Shown here: positions 25,466 to 34,477 of the stretch, one piece after another
Layout: each line of letters starts with the position of its first letter
Numbering within the stretch: position 1 is the stretch's first letter
From: Orlajensenia sp001423545
Lineage (GTDB): Bacteria > Actinomycetota > Actinomycetes > Actinomycetales > Microbacteriaceae
Assembly (NCBI GenBank): GCA_001423545.1
Contig: LMOK01000003.1
Span: 186,001-250,000, forward strand
Length of the DNA stretch: 64,000 bases
Direction: 5' to 3'
Notes under the pieces: model-generated
Database searches by the model: none
Seen by the model: the letters and a program-made list of their open reading frames with translations, nothing else
What the model was told of the DNA's origin: nothing
Program-made: the position numbers and the translations under genes

Positions 25466-26498
25466 CCACGAGACCGTTGAGCAGCGCGGCGGCCGTGGCG
25501 GCGTCGTCCACGGTGACCACGATGGCCGCCCCCGAGCGCCGCTCCACCTGGATCGCCGGGCCCGACGCGAGCACGACCCCTCGGCGCCCTCGGGAATCGA
25601 AACGGATGCCCCACCCGCCGAACTCGGCGATCGGGTCGACCTCGACCGACGCTGCGGAGACGACGTCGGCGAGCCTCACGCGCAGCATCCTGAATCCGAG
25701 AAGCGATCGCACCAGCAGTCCCGACGAGTCGACGGTGACTCGGGCGACGAGCACCAGCGCGATCAGCCCGGCGAGGAGGATCAGCAGCGCGCTCGACCAC
25801 CACATCTCCGGATCGAGGAAGACCGGCACGAGACCCAGCGCTCCGACGGCCACGGGTACGGCGAGGACCTGGCGGGGCGCCGACACCGTCCGCGTCCAGA
25901 CCGCTCGCTCACCGGGCTCGAGGGTGACGGCGGGTTCCGGGGTCGGCGGGTTCGATCCACGCGACGGGAGCGCGAGCCACGCCAGGACGCCCGTGACGGC
26001 TGCGGCAGCTGCCGCGGCGAGGAGGATCCAGAAGACACCGCCGGCCTCGGTGGCGTCATCGAGGCCGACCTGCATTCCGAGCGAGCCGGCGATGATCACG
26101 CTCAACAGCACCGCGAACACGGGCGAGAACACCACGGTCAGGCGCACTGATGCCGGCTCTGCTCCGCGAGCGACGGCGCGCAGGGCCGTGTAGGTCATGA
26201 GCGCCGAGAACACCACGCCGATGACGGCGAGCAGGCCGATGGCCATCCACGGGCTCCCGAAGCCGTCGGGCTCGCCGCTCGGACCCCAGTGCGTGGCCAC
26301 CGGATCGGGCAGGCGCGGCAGCCAGGCGATCATCAGGGCGACGGATGCCGCAATCACGACGAGCGGAAGCACGAGACCCACGAGCACGATGACACGACGC
26401 TCGGAACGACGCTCGGCGGCGGCACCGGAGGTGGGGGCGGCGGAGCTGGGGGCGGCAGCGGGCTCGCTGGAGCCCCTGGAGTTGTCGGCGTTGCTCAT
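25452..26498 (-). CDS. DUF1648 domain membrane protein
   Basis: A 348-residue protein with an Ala/Ser-rich N-terminus and then a DUF1648-type segment (LPDPVATHWGPSGEPDGFGS, residues about 65-85) next to transmembrane helices. In total about six hydrophobic stretches are visible, and the C-terminal 120 residues look like a soluble domain resembling a bacterial PH fold (RMLRVRLADVVSAASVEVDP). Related proteins such as SdpI-like membrane proteins sense or resist signals, but no function can be assigned. GAGAGGAG precedes the ATG at 26498. Confidence 0.8.
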   Translation of the reverse strand: MSNADNSRGSSEPAAAPSSAAPTSGAAAERRSERRVIVLVGLVLPLVVIAASVALMIAWLPRLPDPVATHWGPSGEPDGFGSPWMAIGLLAVIGVVFSALMTYTALRAVARGAEPASVRLTVVFSPVFAVLLSVIIAGSLGMQVGLDDATEAGGVFWILLAAAAAAAVTGVLAWLALPSRGSNPPTPEPAVTLEPGERAVWTRTVSAPRQVLAVPVAVGALGLVPVFLDPEMWWSSALLILLAGLIALVLVARVTVDSSGLLVRSLLGFRMLRVRLADVVSAASVEVDPIAEFGGWGIRFDSRGRRGVVLASGPAIQVERRSGAAIVVTVDDAATAAALLNGLVVRAR

Positions 26499-26572
26499 CG
26501 GTTGAGCTCCTCTCTGACCAGGGCGATCACGGTGTCTGCTGCGAGGCCGTGCGAGCGTGCCTCGACCGAGCC

Positions 26573-27721
26573 TCAGATCGCGAGGGTGCGCGCGAGCCTG
26601 GCACCGGCATCCCGCAGCCACCGGGACGGATCAGCGCGCGCCGCTGCGCTGTCCCCGGCGAGGTCGGTGAGCGAGACGGCCGCCGAGAACACTGCGGCGT
26701 CGCCCTCGATCGCCCCGGCCACCAGGGCGACGGCGATCGGCGTCCGGTCACCGAGCGAGCCCGAGGCCGAGCCTGCGGCATCCAGCACGTACGACGGCAC
26801 CTTGCCCGCCAGCGACTGGGAGTCGAACCGGCCTTCGCCCGTGATGACGACGGATGCTCCCGCCAGCGCGGCGGGCAGCCCCAGTGCCGCCCCCACCGCC
26901 GCAGCGCCCGGCGCGATGGTCGCGCCCCAGGCGAGCAGGCCGAATCCGGTGCCGCCTGCGGCACCCGCACCCGGAGTCGCGGCATCCGCTTGCTCGGGCA
27001 GGTTGGACACCGCCACCTCGGAAGCCCAGCGAGCCAGACCCAGCTCGAGCCCCTCGACCTGCGATGGGGTCGCCCCCTTCTGCGGACCGAACACGGCGGC
27101 GGCGCCGCGCTCGCCCAGCAGCGGATTGTCGACGTCGCTGAGGATGACGGCGCCGCCCGCGGGCAGCGGTCGCAGACCGGAGGCGTCGATCGCCGCCAGG
27201 TGAGCGAGGCCGCGGTTGCCGACGCGGATCGGGCGCCCGGCCGCGTCACTCAGGTCGAGGCCGAGCGCGGCGAGGGCGCCGGCTCCACCATCCGTCGACG
27301 AACTGCCGCCGAGGGCGAGGAGCAGTCGATCGACGCCGGCATCGAGGGCGGCGGCGATGGCCTGCCCGAAGCCGAAGCTGTGCGCGTCGAACGGCAGCAG
27401 CGGATCGAGGAGAGTGATGCCCGAGGTGCTCGCGAGCTCGACGACTCCTGTGGGCCCGTGTCCGCCCGACGGGGGCAGCCACAGCCACGAGGCCTCGACT
27501 GAGCGTCCATCGGGTCCGTCGACGACGACCGGCATGCGGCAGGACCCGGCCACGGCGAGCTCGAAGGCGTCGAGCGTGCCCTCGCCGCCGTCGGCCATCG
27601 GCACGAGCCGCAGCTCGTCGGCCGGGCGCACTGTGGCCCAGCCGTCGGCGAGGGCGCGGGCGGCATCCGCGGCACCGAGTGTGCCCTTGAAGGAGTCGGG
27701 GGCGATGACGATGACGGCCAT
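26573..27721 (-). CDS. glycerate kinase (GarK/GlxK type)
   Basis: A 382-residue kinase of the bacterial glycerate kinase family. The N-terminal pattern VIAPDSFKGTLGAADAARAL and PMADGGEGTLDAF is diagnostic, and LLLALGGSSSTDGGAGALAALG forms the nucleotide/substrate region around residues 135-155. It makes 2- or 3-phosphoglycerate from D-glycerate, an end product of aldarate or glyoxylate catabolism. It lies 4 bp downstream of the GH42 gene on the same strand, so the two are probably co-transcribed. The link to the uronate operon further right is plausible but inferred. Confidence 0.92.
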   Translation of the reverse strand: MAVIVIAPDSFKGTLGAADAARALADGWATVRPADELRLVPMADGGEGTLDAFELAVAGSCRMPVVVDGPDGRSVEASWLWLPPSGGHGPTGVVELASTSGITLLDPLLPFDAHSFGFGQAIAAALDAGVDRLLLALGGSSSTDGGAGALAALGLDLSDAAGRPIRVGNRGLAHLAAIDASGLRPLPAGGAVILSDVDNPLLGERGAAAVFGPQKGATPSQVEGLELGLARWASEVAVSNLPEQADAATPGAGAAGGTGFGLLAWGATIAPGAAAVGAALGLPAALAGASVVITGEGRFDSQSLAGKVPSYVLDAAGSASGSLGDRTPIAVALVAGAIEGDAAVFSAAVSLTDLAGDSAAARADPSRWLRDAGARLARTLAI

Positions 27722-27725
27722 GGGG

Positions 27726-29780
27726 TCACTCCCTCCGGCCGTCGGCGTCGGCCCGAGCCGGCACCCGCAGCAGCACGTACCCGAACGGTTCGAGCGTGAC
27801 CTGATCGACGGATGCCCCCGTCAGCAGGTCCACACCCTCTGCAGCGATGCGGGCGGCATCGCCGCCGTGGTTGATGAGCGTCAGCACGTCGCCGCGGCGA
27901 GCGACCTCGACGGTCTCGGGCAGGCCGCGCAGCAGCGGCTCGACGCCGGCTCCGGCGAACATCTCGCCGAGCACCGTGGCCGCGCCGGCGGCATCCGTCA
28001 CCGTCGCGAGATAGTAGGCACGACCGGCGGCATCGCCACCGTCGCCAGGAGAGCGCACCGTGAGCGCGGGCCGCCCATCCGACCGTCCGCCGCTGAACCG
28101 GCCGAGCACCTCGGCATCCGTCGCTCGGATCTCCTCGGCGAGCAGTGTGCCGGTGAACACTCCGGCAGCGGTCTCGACCTCGACGAAGCGCTCCCCCGGC
28201 TCCGACTCGGGCGCATCGGGGGCGACGAGAGCACCGAAGTCCTCGACGCGCACGCCCAGCACCGGGCCGAGCTGGGTGAGGTAGCCGCCGTCGCGGAAGC
28301 GATCGCACTCGTCGACCACGTCGGAGAACGCCGTGACGAGCAGGTGTCCGCCGCGGGTGACGAAGTCGGTGAGGTTGGCGGCTCCGGATGCCGCCAGCAG
28401 GTAGAGCTGCGGGGCGATGACCACGCGATATCCGGTCAGGTCACTGCTGGGCTGCACGATGTCGACCTGGACGTGCTGCCGGTGCGCGGCCGCATACCAG
28501 GTCTGCACGTGCGCGAGGTGGTCGAGCACGACGGGGTGGTCGGGATTCTCGATCGCCCACCAGTTCTCCCAGTCGAGAACGAGGGCGACGCGGGCGTCGC
28601 GCGAGCCGGCCGGGAGCCCGCCACCCGCCGCCGGCTGCGCCGGGAGTTTCGCCAACGCTGCCAGCTCGGCCCCGAGCGCCACCACCTCGCGCCAGGTGCG
28701 GGTGTCGGTTCCGGCCTGCGGCAGCATCGCCGAGTGGAACTTCTCGGCTCCGGCCTTCGACTGCCGCCACTGGAAGAACATGATGCCGTCGGCACCGCGC
28801 GCGACGGCCTGCATGCTGAGCGCGGCCATCTGACCCGGCGCCTTGGGGGCGTTGCTCGGCCGCCAGTTGAGCGCGCTCGTCGCCTGCTCCATCAGCAGCC
28901 ACGGCACCTCCGGCTTCAGTGAGCGCATGAGGTCGCGCGCGAACGCCGCGGCGCGGAAGCTCTCCGGGTCGTTCGGATCGGGGTAGCAGTCGTCGGTGAT
29001 CACGTCGAGGTGCTGCGCCCACTGCGGGTAGTTCACGGGCTTGAACGGCCCCATGAAGTTGGTGGTGATCGGCTGCGTCGCCCCGGCGGCGCGGATGATG
29101 TCGCGCTCCATCAGGTAGCACTCCAGCAGCATGTCGCTGGTGAAACGGTGGAAGTCGAGCAGCTGCCCGGGGTTCGACGAGTAGGGCGCGGTCCGTGGGG
29201 GCAGGATCTGGTCGAACGATCCATAGCGCTGAGACCAGAAGTCGGTGCCCCAGGCCGCGTTGAGCTGCCCGATGGCTCCGTACCGATCGGCGAGCCAGCG
29301 GCGGAAGGCGTCGCGGGCGGCATCCGAGTAGTCCGCGTGAACGTGGCAGCCGTACTCGTTGTTGACATGCCAGAGCACGACGGCCGGATGCCGCCCGTAG
29401 CGCTGCGCGAGTCGGGTGACGAGCTCCGCGGCCAGCCGGCGGTACACGGGGGAGGACGGAGCGTAAGCCTGCCGCGATCCCGGCCCGAGCACGATGCCGT
29501 CGGCCGTGCGCGGCAGCATCTCGGGGTAGGCGGCCATGGCCCAGGGCGGCGGGGACGCCGTCGCGGTGGCGAGGTCGACGGCGATGCCCCCGGCGTGCAG
29601 CAGTTCGATCACCCTGTCGAGCCATGCGAAGTCGAACTCGCCCTCGGCCGGCTGGAGCCGGGACCACGAGAAGATGCCCAGGCTCACCATCGTGACGCCG
29701 GCCTCGCGCATGCGTGCGACGTCGTCAGGCCAGATCTCCTCGGGCCACTGCTCGGGGTTGTAGTCGCCGCCGTAGTGCAT
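27726..29780 (-). CDS. GH42 beta-galactosidase
   Basis: A 684-residue family 42 enzyme. The start HYGGDYNPEQWP is the family hallmark. The acid/base E142 is in WHVNNEYG and the nucleophile E298 in LLMEQATSALNW. A trimerisation domain (about 395-600) and a C-terminal beta domain follow. No signal peptide, so it hydrolyses imported galacto-oligosaccharides or galactosides, or alpha-L-arabinopyranosides as some relatives do. A LacI-type operator GGAAAACGCATTCC lies 57 bp upstream. The glycerate kinase gene follows after 4 bp. Confidence 0.94.
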   Translation of the reverse strand: MHYGGDYNPEQWPEEIWPDDVARMREAGVTMVSLGIFSWSRLQPAEGEFDFAWLDRVIELLHAGGIAVDLATATASPPPWAMAAYPEMLPRTADGIVLGPGSRQAYAPSSPVYRRLAAELVTRLAQRYGRHPAVVLWHVNNEYGCHVHADYSDAARDAFRRWLADRYGAIGQLNAAWGTDFWSQRYGSFDQILPPRTAPYSSNPGQLLDFHRFTSDMLLECYLMERDIIRAAGATQPITTNFMGPFKPVNYPQWAQHLDVITDDCYPDPNDPESFRAAAFARDLMRSLKPEVPWLLMEQATSALNWRPSNAPKAPGQMAALSMQAVARGADGIMFFQWRQSKAGAEKFHSAMLPQAGTDTRTWREVVALGAELAALAKLPAQPAAGGGLPAGSRDARVALVLDWENWWAIENPDHPVVLDHLAHVQTWYAAAHRQHVQVDIVQPSSDLTGYRVVIAPQLYLLAASGAANLTDFVTRGGHLLVTAFSDVVDECDRFRDGGYLTQLGPVLGVRVEDFGALVAPDAPESEPGERFVEVETAAGVFTGTLLAEEIRATDAEVLGRFSGGRSDGRPALTVRSPGDGGDAAGRAYYLATVTDAAGAATVLGEMFAGAGVEPLLRGLPETVEVARRGDVLTLINHGGDAARIAAEGVDLLTGASVDQVTLEPFGYVLLRVPARADADGRRE

Positions 29781-29836
29781 CGAAAGCCCTCTCGTCTGCC
29801 TGCACTGGGTTCACCCGCGGCATTCAACCTCCTGCG

Positions 29837-29850
29837 GGAAAACGCATTCC
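29837..29850. promoter_or_regulatory. GGAAAACGCATTCC operator before the GH42 gene
   Basis: A near-palindrome with the CG-centred pattern of LacI/CcpA-type operators. It lies between the esterase stop and the GH42 start and is one of seven similar sites in the window (see 32044, 32076, 41344, 47698, 47819, 49000). Confidence 0.65.
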
Positions 29851-29857
29851 GCCCATC

Positions 29858-30958
29858 CTATTCGCGGAGGCCACCCTCGAGAAAACGCCAGGCCTCGTCC
29901 TGCATCGCGGCGTCGAACACGTGCGCCTTCTCGTGGAAGGAGCCGGAGTAGAGCGGCATCCGTTCGGTCAGCATGGCATGGGCCGCGCGCATTCCGGCGA
30001 CGTCGAAGAGGTGATCCTGCAGGCAGTACTGCGCCAGCATCCGCTGACCGTCGACGACACCGGCGATGCCCGGCCAGTCGGTCACCGCCGACAACCCCGG
30101 CGTGAGCAGCAGCCAGGAGTGCTGGTCGATGTGGTCGGGCACGAGGGCGGCGAACGTGGTCATCATGCAGCTGACCACCGCGGCGCGCACCTCGGGCGCC
30201 TCCGCCGCGAGCAGGTGGGCGCGGGCACCACCGCCCGAGAAGCCGAAGACCCCGAGTCGGGTGGCATCGACGCGATCGGATGCCGCCAGAACGGCCAGCG
30301 CCTGCAGGTCGTCGTGCAGCACGGTGCCGGCGATGCTGGTGCCGAGCAGCCCGGCCGCCTTGGCCACGCGATGCTCGACCTGCACGGAGCGGCGGTCGGC
30401 GGCTGCGGCCTCGGTCGCGCTCTCGGTCCCGCTCGCGGTCCCGGATGCCGCCCGCGGTCGATCCGCGGCGAATCGACGGCTCCCCCAGAGGAACGCCTCG
30501 TGCACGAGCACTGCGAATCCGCGACGAGCCAGCTCTCCCACCGGCGCGAGGCCGTCGTGATACCGCGCCCGAAAGGCAGCGGCACGCACCGGATCGACGG
30601 ATGCCGCCCCGAGGTCGAGCAGCTGCTCGGCGCCGACGGCCTTCTGCCCGCCGTGAGCGTGCAGCGCGAGAACGCCGGGCAGCCTGTCGGAGGCGACCGC
30701 ACCGGCTTCGGCGCCCTCGGCCGCGACCGGCGCCACCAGCCAGCCCGCCGTCTCGGGGCCGAAGCCCGAATCCCAGCGCAGCTCGCTGTACTCGAGCCCG
30801 TCGCGCTCGAAGACAGCGACGATACGCACCGCCGGAGCGGCCGCCGGGCGCACCAGTCCGAGCGCCGCCGCCAGCCGCGACTCCCCCGCCGATCGGTTGG
30901 CCCGGGCCTCGGCGACATACGCCGGCCAGTCCTCGTAGCCGTCGAGCACGCCGCTCAC
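29858..30958 (-). CDS. alpha/beta-hydrolase (esterase-like)
   Basis: A 366-residue alpha/beta-hydrolase. The oxyanion region ALHAHGGQ is at about 98-105 and the nucleophile S241 sits in GFSGGG; the C-terminal HEKAHVFDAAMQDEAW supplies the likely catalytic histidine. The protein resembles dienelactone-hydrolase/acetylxylan-esterase-like enzymes encoded in carbohydrate loci, so a carbohydrate ester is a reasonable but unproven substrate. It starts with GTG and overlaps the LacI regulator stop by 4 nt (GTGA), which couples the two. An Ala/Ser/Thr-rich insert at about 165-190 is probably a surface loop. Confidence 0.75.
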   Translation of the reverse strand: MSGVLDGYEDWPAYVAEARANRSAGESRLAAALGLVRPAAAPAVRIVAVFERDGLEYSELRWDSGFGPETAGWLVAPVAAEGAEAGAVASDRLPGVLALHAHGGQKAVGAEQLLDLGAASVDPVRAAAFRARYHDGLAPVGELARRGFAVLVHEAFLWGSRRFAADRPRAASGTASGTESATEAAAADRRSVQVEHRVAKAAGLLGTSIAGTVLHDDLQALAVLAASDRVDATRLGVFGFSGGGARAHLLAAEAPEVRAAVVSCMMTTFAALVPDHIDQHSWLLLTPGLSAVTDWPGIAGVVDGQRMLAQYCLQDHLFDVAGMRAAHAMLTERMPLYSGSFHEKAHVFDAAMQDEAWRFLEGGLRE

Positions 30959-31992
30959 GATCGCTCGACTCCAGCTCCAGCAGGGGGCGAGACGACGGCC
31001 CGCACCGGCCCCGAACTCGCCCGCACCCGCAGCTCCGGGCGCAGCATCACGTCACCCTCGGGCTCCTTCCCCTCGAAGCGGGCGGCCAGCCTCCTCCAGG
31101 CCAGCTCCCCGAGTTCCCCCACAGGAACCGCCGCCGTCGTGAGAGCCGGCGTCGTGAAGGCGGCGAACGGGATGTCGTCGAAGCCCACGACAGACACCTC
31201 GGCGGGCACGGCGATGCCCTGCGCTGCGAGCGAAGCCAGCACTCCCATCGCCACGAGGTCGTTGAAGGCCACCACGCCGGTCGCTCCGCTCTCGACGACG
31301 ACGGATGCCGCCGCAGCCCCGTCGCCGAAGGTGGCGCCGGCCTCCACCGTGAGCACCTCGACATCGGGCCTCGCCAGCGCGAAGTCGGCGAGGCCGGCTC
31401 GGCGAGCGGCATCCGAGGCACTCGATGGCGACCCGGCCGCGTAGACCAGTCGTCGATGCCCGAGCGTCGCGAGGTGCTCGAGCAGCTCGACGATGCCGAC
31501 GCGATAGTCGGCCGAGACGCCGGGGATGCCCGGGACCTCGCGGTTGATCACGACGACGGGATCGAGCGCGGCGACCGCGGCGATCAGAACATCAGACGGC
31601 ATGCGCGGCGAGCACAGCACCACGGCGTCGCAGCGCTGCCTGGTCTCGCGCACGATGGCCTCCTCGGCGGCGGCGTCTTCGGACGTGTCGGCCACCAGCA
31701 CCCTGTAGCCGTCGCGCGCCGCCGCGAGAGTGACCCCGCGCAGCATGCCCTGGAAGGTGGGGTTGGCGAGGTCGGGTACGACCACGGCGATGGTCTGGGT
31801 GCGCCCGAGGACGAGGCTGCGGGCGAGGGGGTTGGGCCGATAGCCCAGGCTCGAGGCCGCGGTCCGCACTCGCTCGGCCAGGGCGGCATCGACGCCGGCG
31901 CGGCCGTTCATCACGCGCGACACCGTCGACGCCGAGACCCCAGCCGCACGCGCGACGTCGTCGATGCCGGTGGTGCCTGTCGTGCGTCCCAC
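30955..31992 (-). CDS. LacI family transcriptional regulator
   Basis: A 345-residue repressor: helix-turn-helix at residues 8-56 (GIDDVARAAGVSASTVSRVM, hinge YRPNPLARSL) and sensor domain with VVGFDDIPFAAFTTPALTT. It starts with GTG at 31992 behind GGAGAA. It diverges from the uronate-type operon, and two GAAANCGTTTTC palindromes lie in the 161-bp gap. It is coupled to the esterase gene downstream. It is a candidate master repressor of the GGAAANCGNTTTCC sites in this window, along with the LacI protein at 47887-48918. Confidence 0.92.
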   Translation of the reverse strand: MGRTTGTTGIDDVARAAGVSASTVSRVMNGRAGVDAALAERVRTAASSLGYRPNPLARSLVLGRTQTIAVVVPDLANPTFQGMLRGVTLAAARDGYRVLVADTSEDAAAEEAIVRETRQRCDAVVLCSPRMPSDVLIAAVAALDPVVVINREVPGIPGVSADYRVGIVELLEHLATLGHRRLVYAAGSPSSASDAARRAGLADFALARPDVEVLTVEAGATFGDGAAAASVVVESGATGVVAFNDLVAMGVLASLAAQGIAVPAEVSVVGFDDIPFAAFTTPALTTAAVPVGELGELAWRRLAARFEGKEPEGDVMLRPELRVRASSGPVRAVVSPPAGAGVERS

Positions 31993-32043
31993 GCTTCTCC
32001 CGTCGTGCGTCCCGCCTGTCGATCGAGATCCAACCTAGCCCTA

Positions 32044-32087
32044 GAAATCGTTTTCTCTCGGGTGTTAGCCTGTGGGAAAGCGTTTTC
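32044..32087. promoter_or_regulatory. tandem GAAANCGTTTTC operators between lacI-type gene and uronate operon
   Basis: GAAATCGTTTTC (32044-32055) and GAAAGCGTTTTC (32076-32087) are near-perfect 12-bp palindromes with centres 32 bp apart, about three helical turns. This suits cooperative binding by a LacI-family protein controlling both divergent promoters. Confidence 0.75.
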
Positions 32088-32153
32088 TGCGGTGCCGTGC
32101 CATACACGACCGGCAGCATCCGGAACCGACCAGCGAAATGAGTGATGACACCG

Positions 32154-33557
32154 ATGTCGACCCTCCGATACGCCCTCGTGGGCAGCGGACACCGCGCCCA
32201 GATGTACGTCGACGCCAGCCTCGGCGCGCACAGCGACGTCGCCGAACTGGTGGCGCTCAGCGACCCGAACCCGACGCGCATCGACTACTACGCGACGCGC
32301 ATGCGCGACGCCGGCGCCGCGGAGCCGAGCCGCTGGCACCCCGACGACCTCGAGCGCATGGTGGCCGAGGCATCCGTCGACCGAGTCATCGTCACAAGCC
32401 CCGACGTCACCCACGCCGCCCTCATCGTGCGCGCCCTCGAGGCCGGAGCCGACGTCGTCGTCGAGAAGCCGCTCACGATCGACGCCGACGGATGCCGCGC
32501 CATCGTCGACGCGGCCGAGCGCACGGGCCGCAGCGTGGTCGTCACCTTCAACTACCGGTACTCGCCGCGCAACTCGGCCCTCAAGCAGCTGATCAGCTCG
32601 GGCGAGATCGGCCGGGTCACCTCGGTCACCTTCGAGTGGGTGCTCGACACGGCCCACGGTGCCGACTACTTCCGGCGCTGGCACCGAGAGAAGGTCAACT
32701 CGGGCGGCCTGCTCGTGCACAAGGCCTCGCACCACTTCGACCTGGTGAACTGGTGGATCGATTCCACACCCACCCGGGTCTTCGCCTCGGGGGGCCTGCG
32801 CTTCTACGGAGCCGAGAACACGGCCGGGCGCGACCTGCCCGCTCGCAATCCGCGGGGAACCCACGACGGCGCGCACGACCCGTTCGAGCTCGACCTGCGC
32901 GACGACGAGCGGCTCCGCGCCCTCTACCTCGACGCCGAGAAGCACGACGGCTACCTGCGTGATCGCGACGTCTTCGACTCAGGCATCACCATCGAGGACA
33001 ACATCGCCGTGATCGCCGACTACGACTCCGGCGCGACCCTCAGCTACGCCCTCAACGCGCATGCCCCCTGGGAGGGCTACCGCGTGGCCGTGAACGGAAC
33101 TCGAGGCCGGGCCGAGCTCGACGTGGTCGAGCGCGGCGCCGTCACAGTGGGCGACGACGGCGCCCTCGTGCTCGATCCGAGCGCGCAGAAGGATCCCCGC
33201 GCGGATGCCGCGGCCGGTGCCGCCCCGCTGCGCCCGAGCGGCGAGCGTCTCATCGTGCAGAACCACTGGGGCCTCGCCCGCGAGGTGCCGATCGAGAACG
33301 GGGATGGCGCTCACGGCGGTGGCGACGCACTGCTGCTCGCCGACGTGTTCCGCGGGCCGTCGGCCGATCCGCTCGGTCGCCCCTCCGACTACACCGACGG
33401 ACTGCGCTCGGTGTCCGTCGGCATCGCGGCGAACCTCTCGCTCGAGACCGGCCTTCCCGTGCAGATCGCCGAGCTGGCGATCGGCCACCCGGCGCTCGAT
33501 TCCGCGGCGGCGACTCCGGACGGATCAGCCGCCCGCGCGGTTGCGGGCACCCGATGA
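32154..33557 (+). CDS. Gfo/Idh/MocA family oxidoreductase
   Basis: About 467 residues. The N-terminal Rossmann fold starts ALVGSGHRAQMYVDASLGA and the NAD-site motif VVVEKPLTID (catalytic Lys region) is at about 103-112. The C-terminal substrate domain includes GGLLVHKASHHFDLVNWWI. Such enzymes oxidise or reduce sugars or sugar acids. Start choice is uncertain: GTG 32142, ATG 32145 and ATG 32154 are in frame; the last gives the best N-terminus. It is the first gene of a five-gene operon linked by ATGA/GTGA overlaps, and may oxidise the incoming sugar or uronate. Confidence 0.87.
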   Translation: MSTLRYALVGSGHRAQMYVDASLGAHSDVAELVALSDPNPTRIDYYATRMRDAGAAEPSRWHPDDLERMVAEASVDRVIVTSPDVTHAALIVRALEAGADVVVEKPLTIDADGCRAIVDAAERTGRSVVVTFNYRYSPRNSALKQLISSGEIGRVTSVTFEWVLDTAHGADYFRRWHREKVNSGGLLVHKASHHFDLVNWWIDSTPTRVFASGGLRFYGAENTAGRDLPARNPRGTHDGAHDPFELDLRDDERLRALYLDAEKHDGYLRDRDVFDSGITIEDNIAVIADYDSGATLSYALNAHAPWEGYRVAVNGTRGRAELDVVERGAVTVGDDGALVLDPSAQKDPRADAAAGAAPLRPSGERLIVQNHWGLAREVPIENGDGAHGGGDALLLADVFRGPSADPLGRPSDYTDGLRSVSVGIAANLSLETGLPVQIAELAIGHPALDSAAATPDGSAARAVAGTR

Positions 33558-34477
33558 CCACCGTCGTCACCGGCGGCTCGGGCCGCCTCGGCCGCAGTGT
33601 CATCGCCGGGCTGACGGATGCCGGGCATGAGGTCATCTCCCTCGATCGGGCTGCGGCATCCGGCCTCGACGTCGACCAGATCGCGGTCGACCTCACCGAT
33701 CCCGCAGCCACCGCCGCGGTGTTCGAGCGCCTGCGTCCCGACGCCGTGGTGCACCTCGCCGCCATCGCGGTGCCGTTCAGCGCTCCGGAGCGCACGATCC
33801 TGAGCACCAACACCGCTCTCGCCTTCGGCGTCATGGAGGCGGCGATCAACGCGGGCGTCGAGCGCGTCGCCGTGGCGAGCAGCCCGACGGTGCTCGGCTA
33901 CGGAGCCCCGAACGGCTGGCTGCCGCCGTCGTTCCCGCTCGACGAGCGCACTCCCCTGCGGCCCTGGCACGCCTACGGAGTCTCGAAGCTCGTGGCCGAG
34001 GAGTCGATGCGCATGCTCGCACGTGCCACCGGCGACAGCGTGCGGTTCGCCGCGTTCCGACCCTGTTTCGTGATCGCGCCCGAGGAATGGGAGGGTGCAC
34101 CGACCCAGCAGGGGCACACCGTGCGCGAGCGCCTCGACGACCCGGCGCTCTCGGCACCGGCCCTGTTCAACTACGTCGACGCGCGCGACGCATCGCACTT
34201 CGTCGCCCTGCTGCTCGAGCGCCTCGGCGACATCCCGAACGCCGAGACCTTCTTCGTCGGAGCCGACGATGCGCTCGCCCGTCTCCCGCTCGCCGAGCTG
34301 CTGCCGCGGTTCGTGCCGGGCAGCGGGGAGCTGGCCGCCGGCCTCACCCGAACGGCACCGGCGTTCTCGAGCGCGAAGGCGCACGAGCTGCTCGGCTGGC
34401 GGCCACAGTACTCCTGGCGCAGCGAACTCGCCGACACCCCCACCCCGACCGACACCCTCTCGAGGAGCCACCCATGA
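33554..34477 (+). CDS. NAD(P)-dependent epimerase/dehydrogenase (extended SDR)
   Basis: A 307-residue extended short-chain dehydrogenase. The Rossmann motif TGGSGRLG is at residues 6-13 and the catalytic YGVSK at about 142-146. C-terminal residues show the epimerase-type SAKAHELLGWRPQYSWR. In this operon a uronate dehydrogenase (uronate to aldarate) would fit the pathway, but the sequence does not settle whether it is that, a sugar epimerase or another dehydrogenase. It overlaps both neighbours by 4 nt. Confidence 0.8.
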   Translation: MTTVVTGGSGRLGRSVIAGLTDAGHEVISLDRAAASGLDVDQIAVDLTDPAATAAVFERLRPDAVVHLAAIAVPFSAPERTILSTNTALAFGVMEAAINAGVERVAVASSPTVLGYGAPNGWLPPSFPLDERTPLRPWHAYGVSKLVAEESMRMLARATGDSVRFAAFRPCFVIAPEEWEGAPTQQGHTVRERLDDPALSAPALFNYVDARDASHFVALLLERLGDIPNAETFFVGADDALARLPLAELLPRFVPGSGELAAGLTRTAPAFSSAKAHELLGWRPQYSWRSELADTPTPTDTLSRSHP

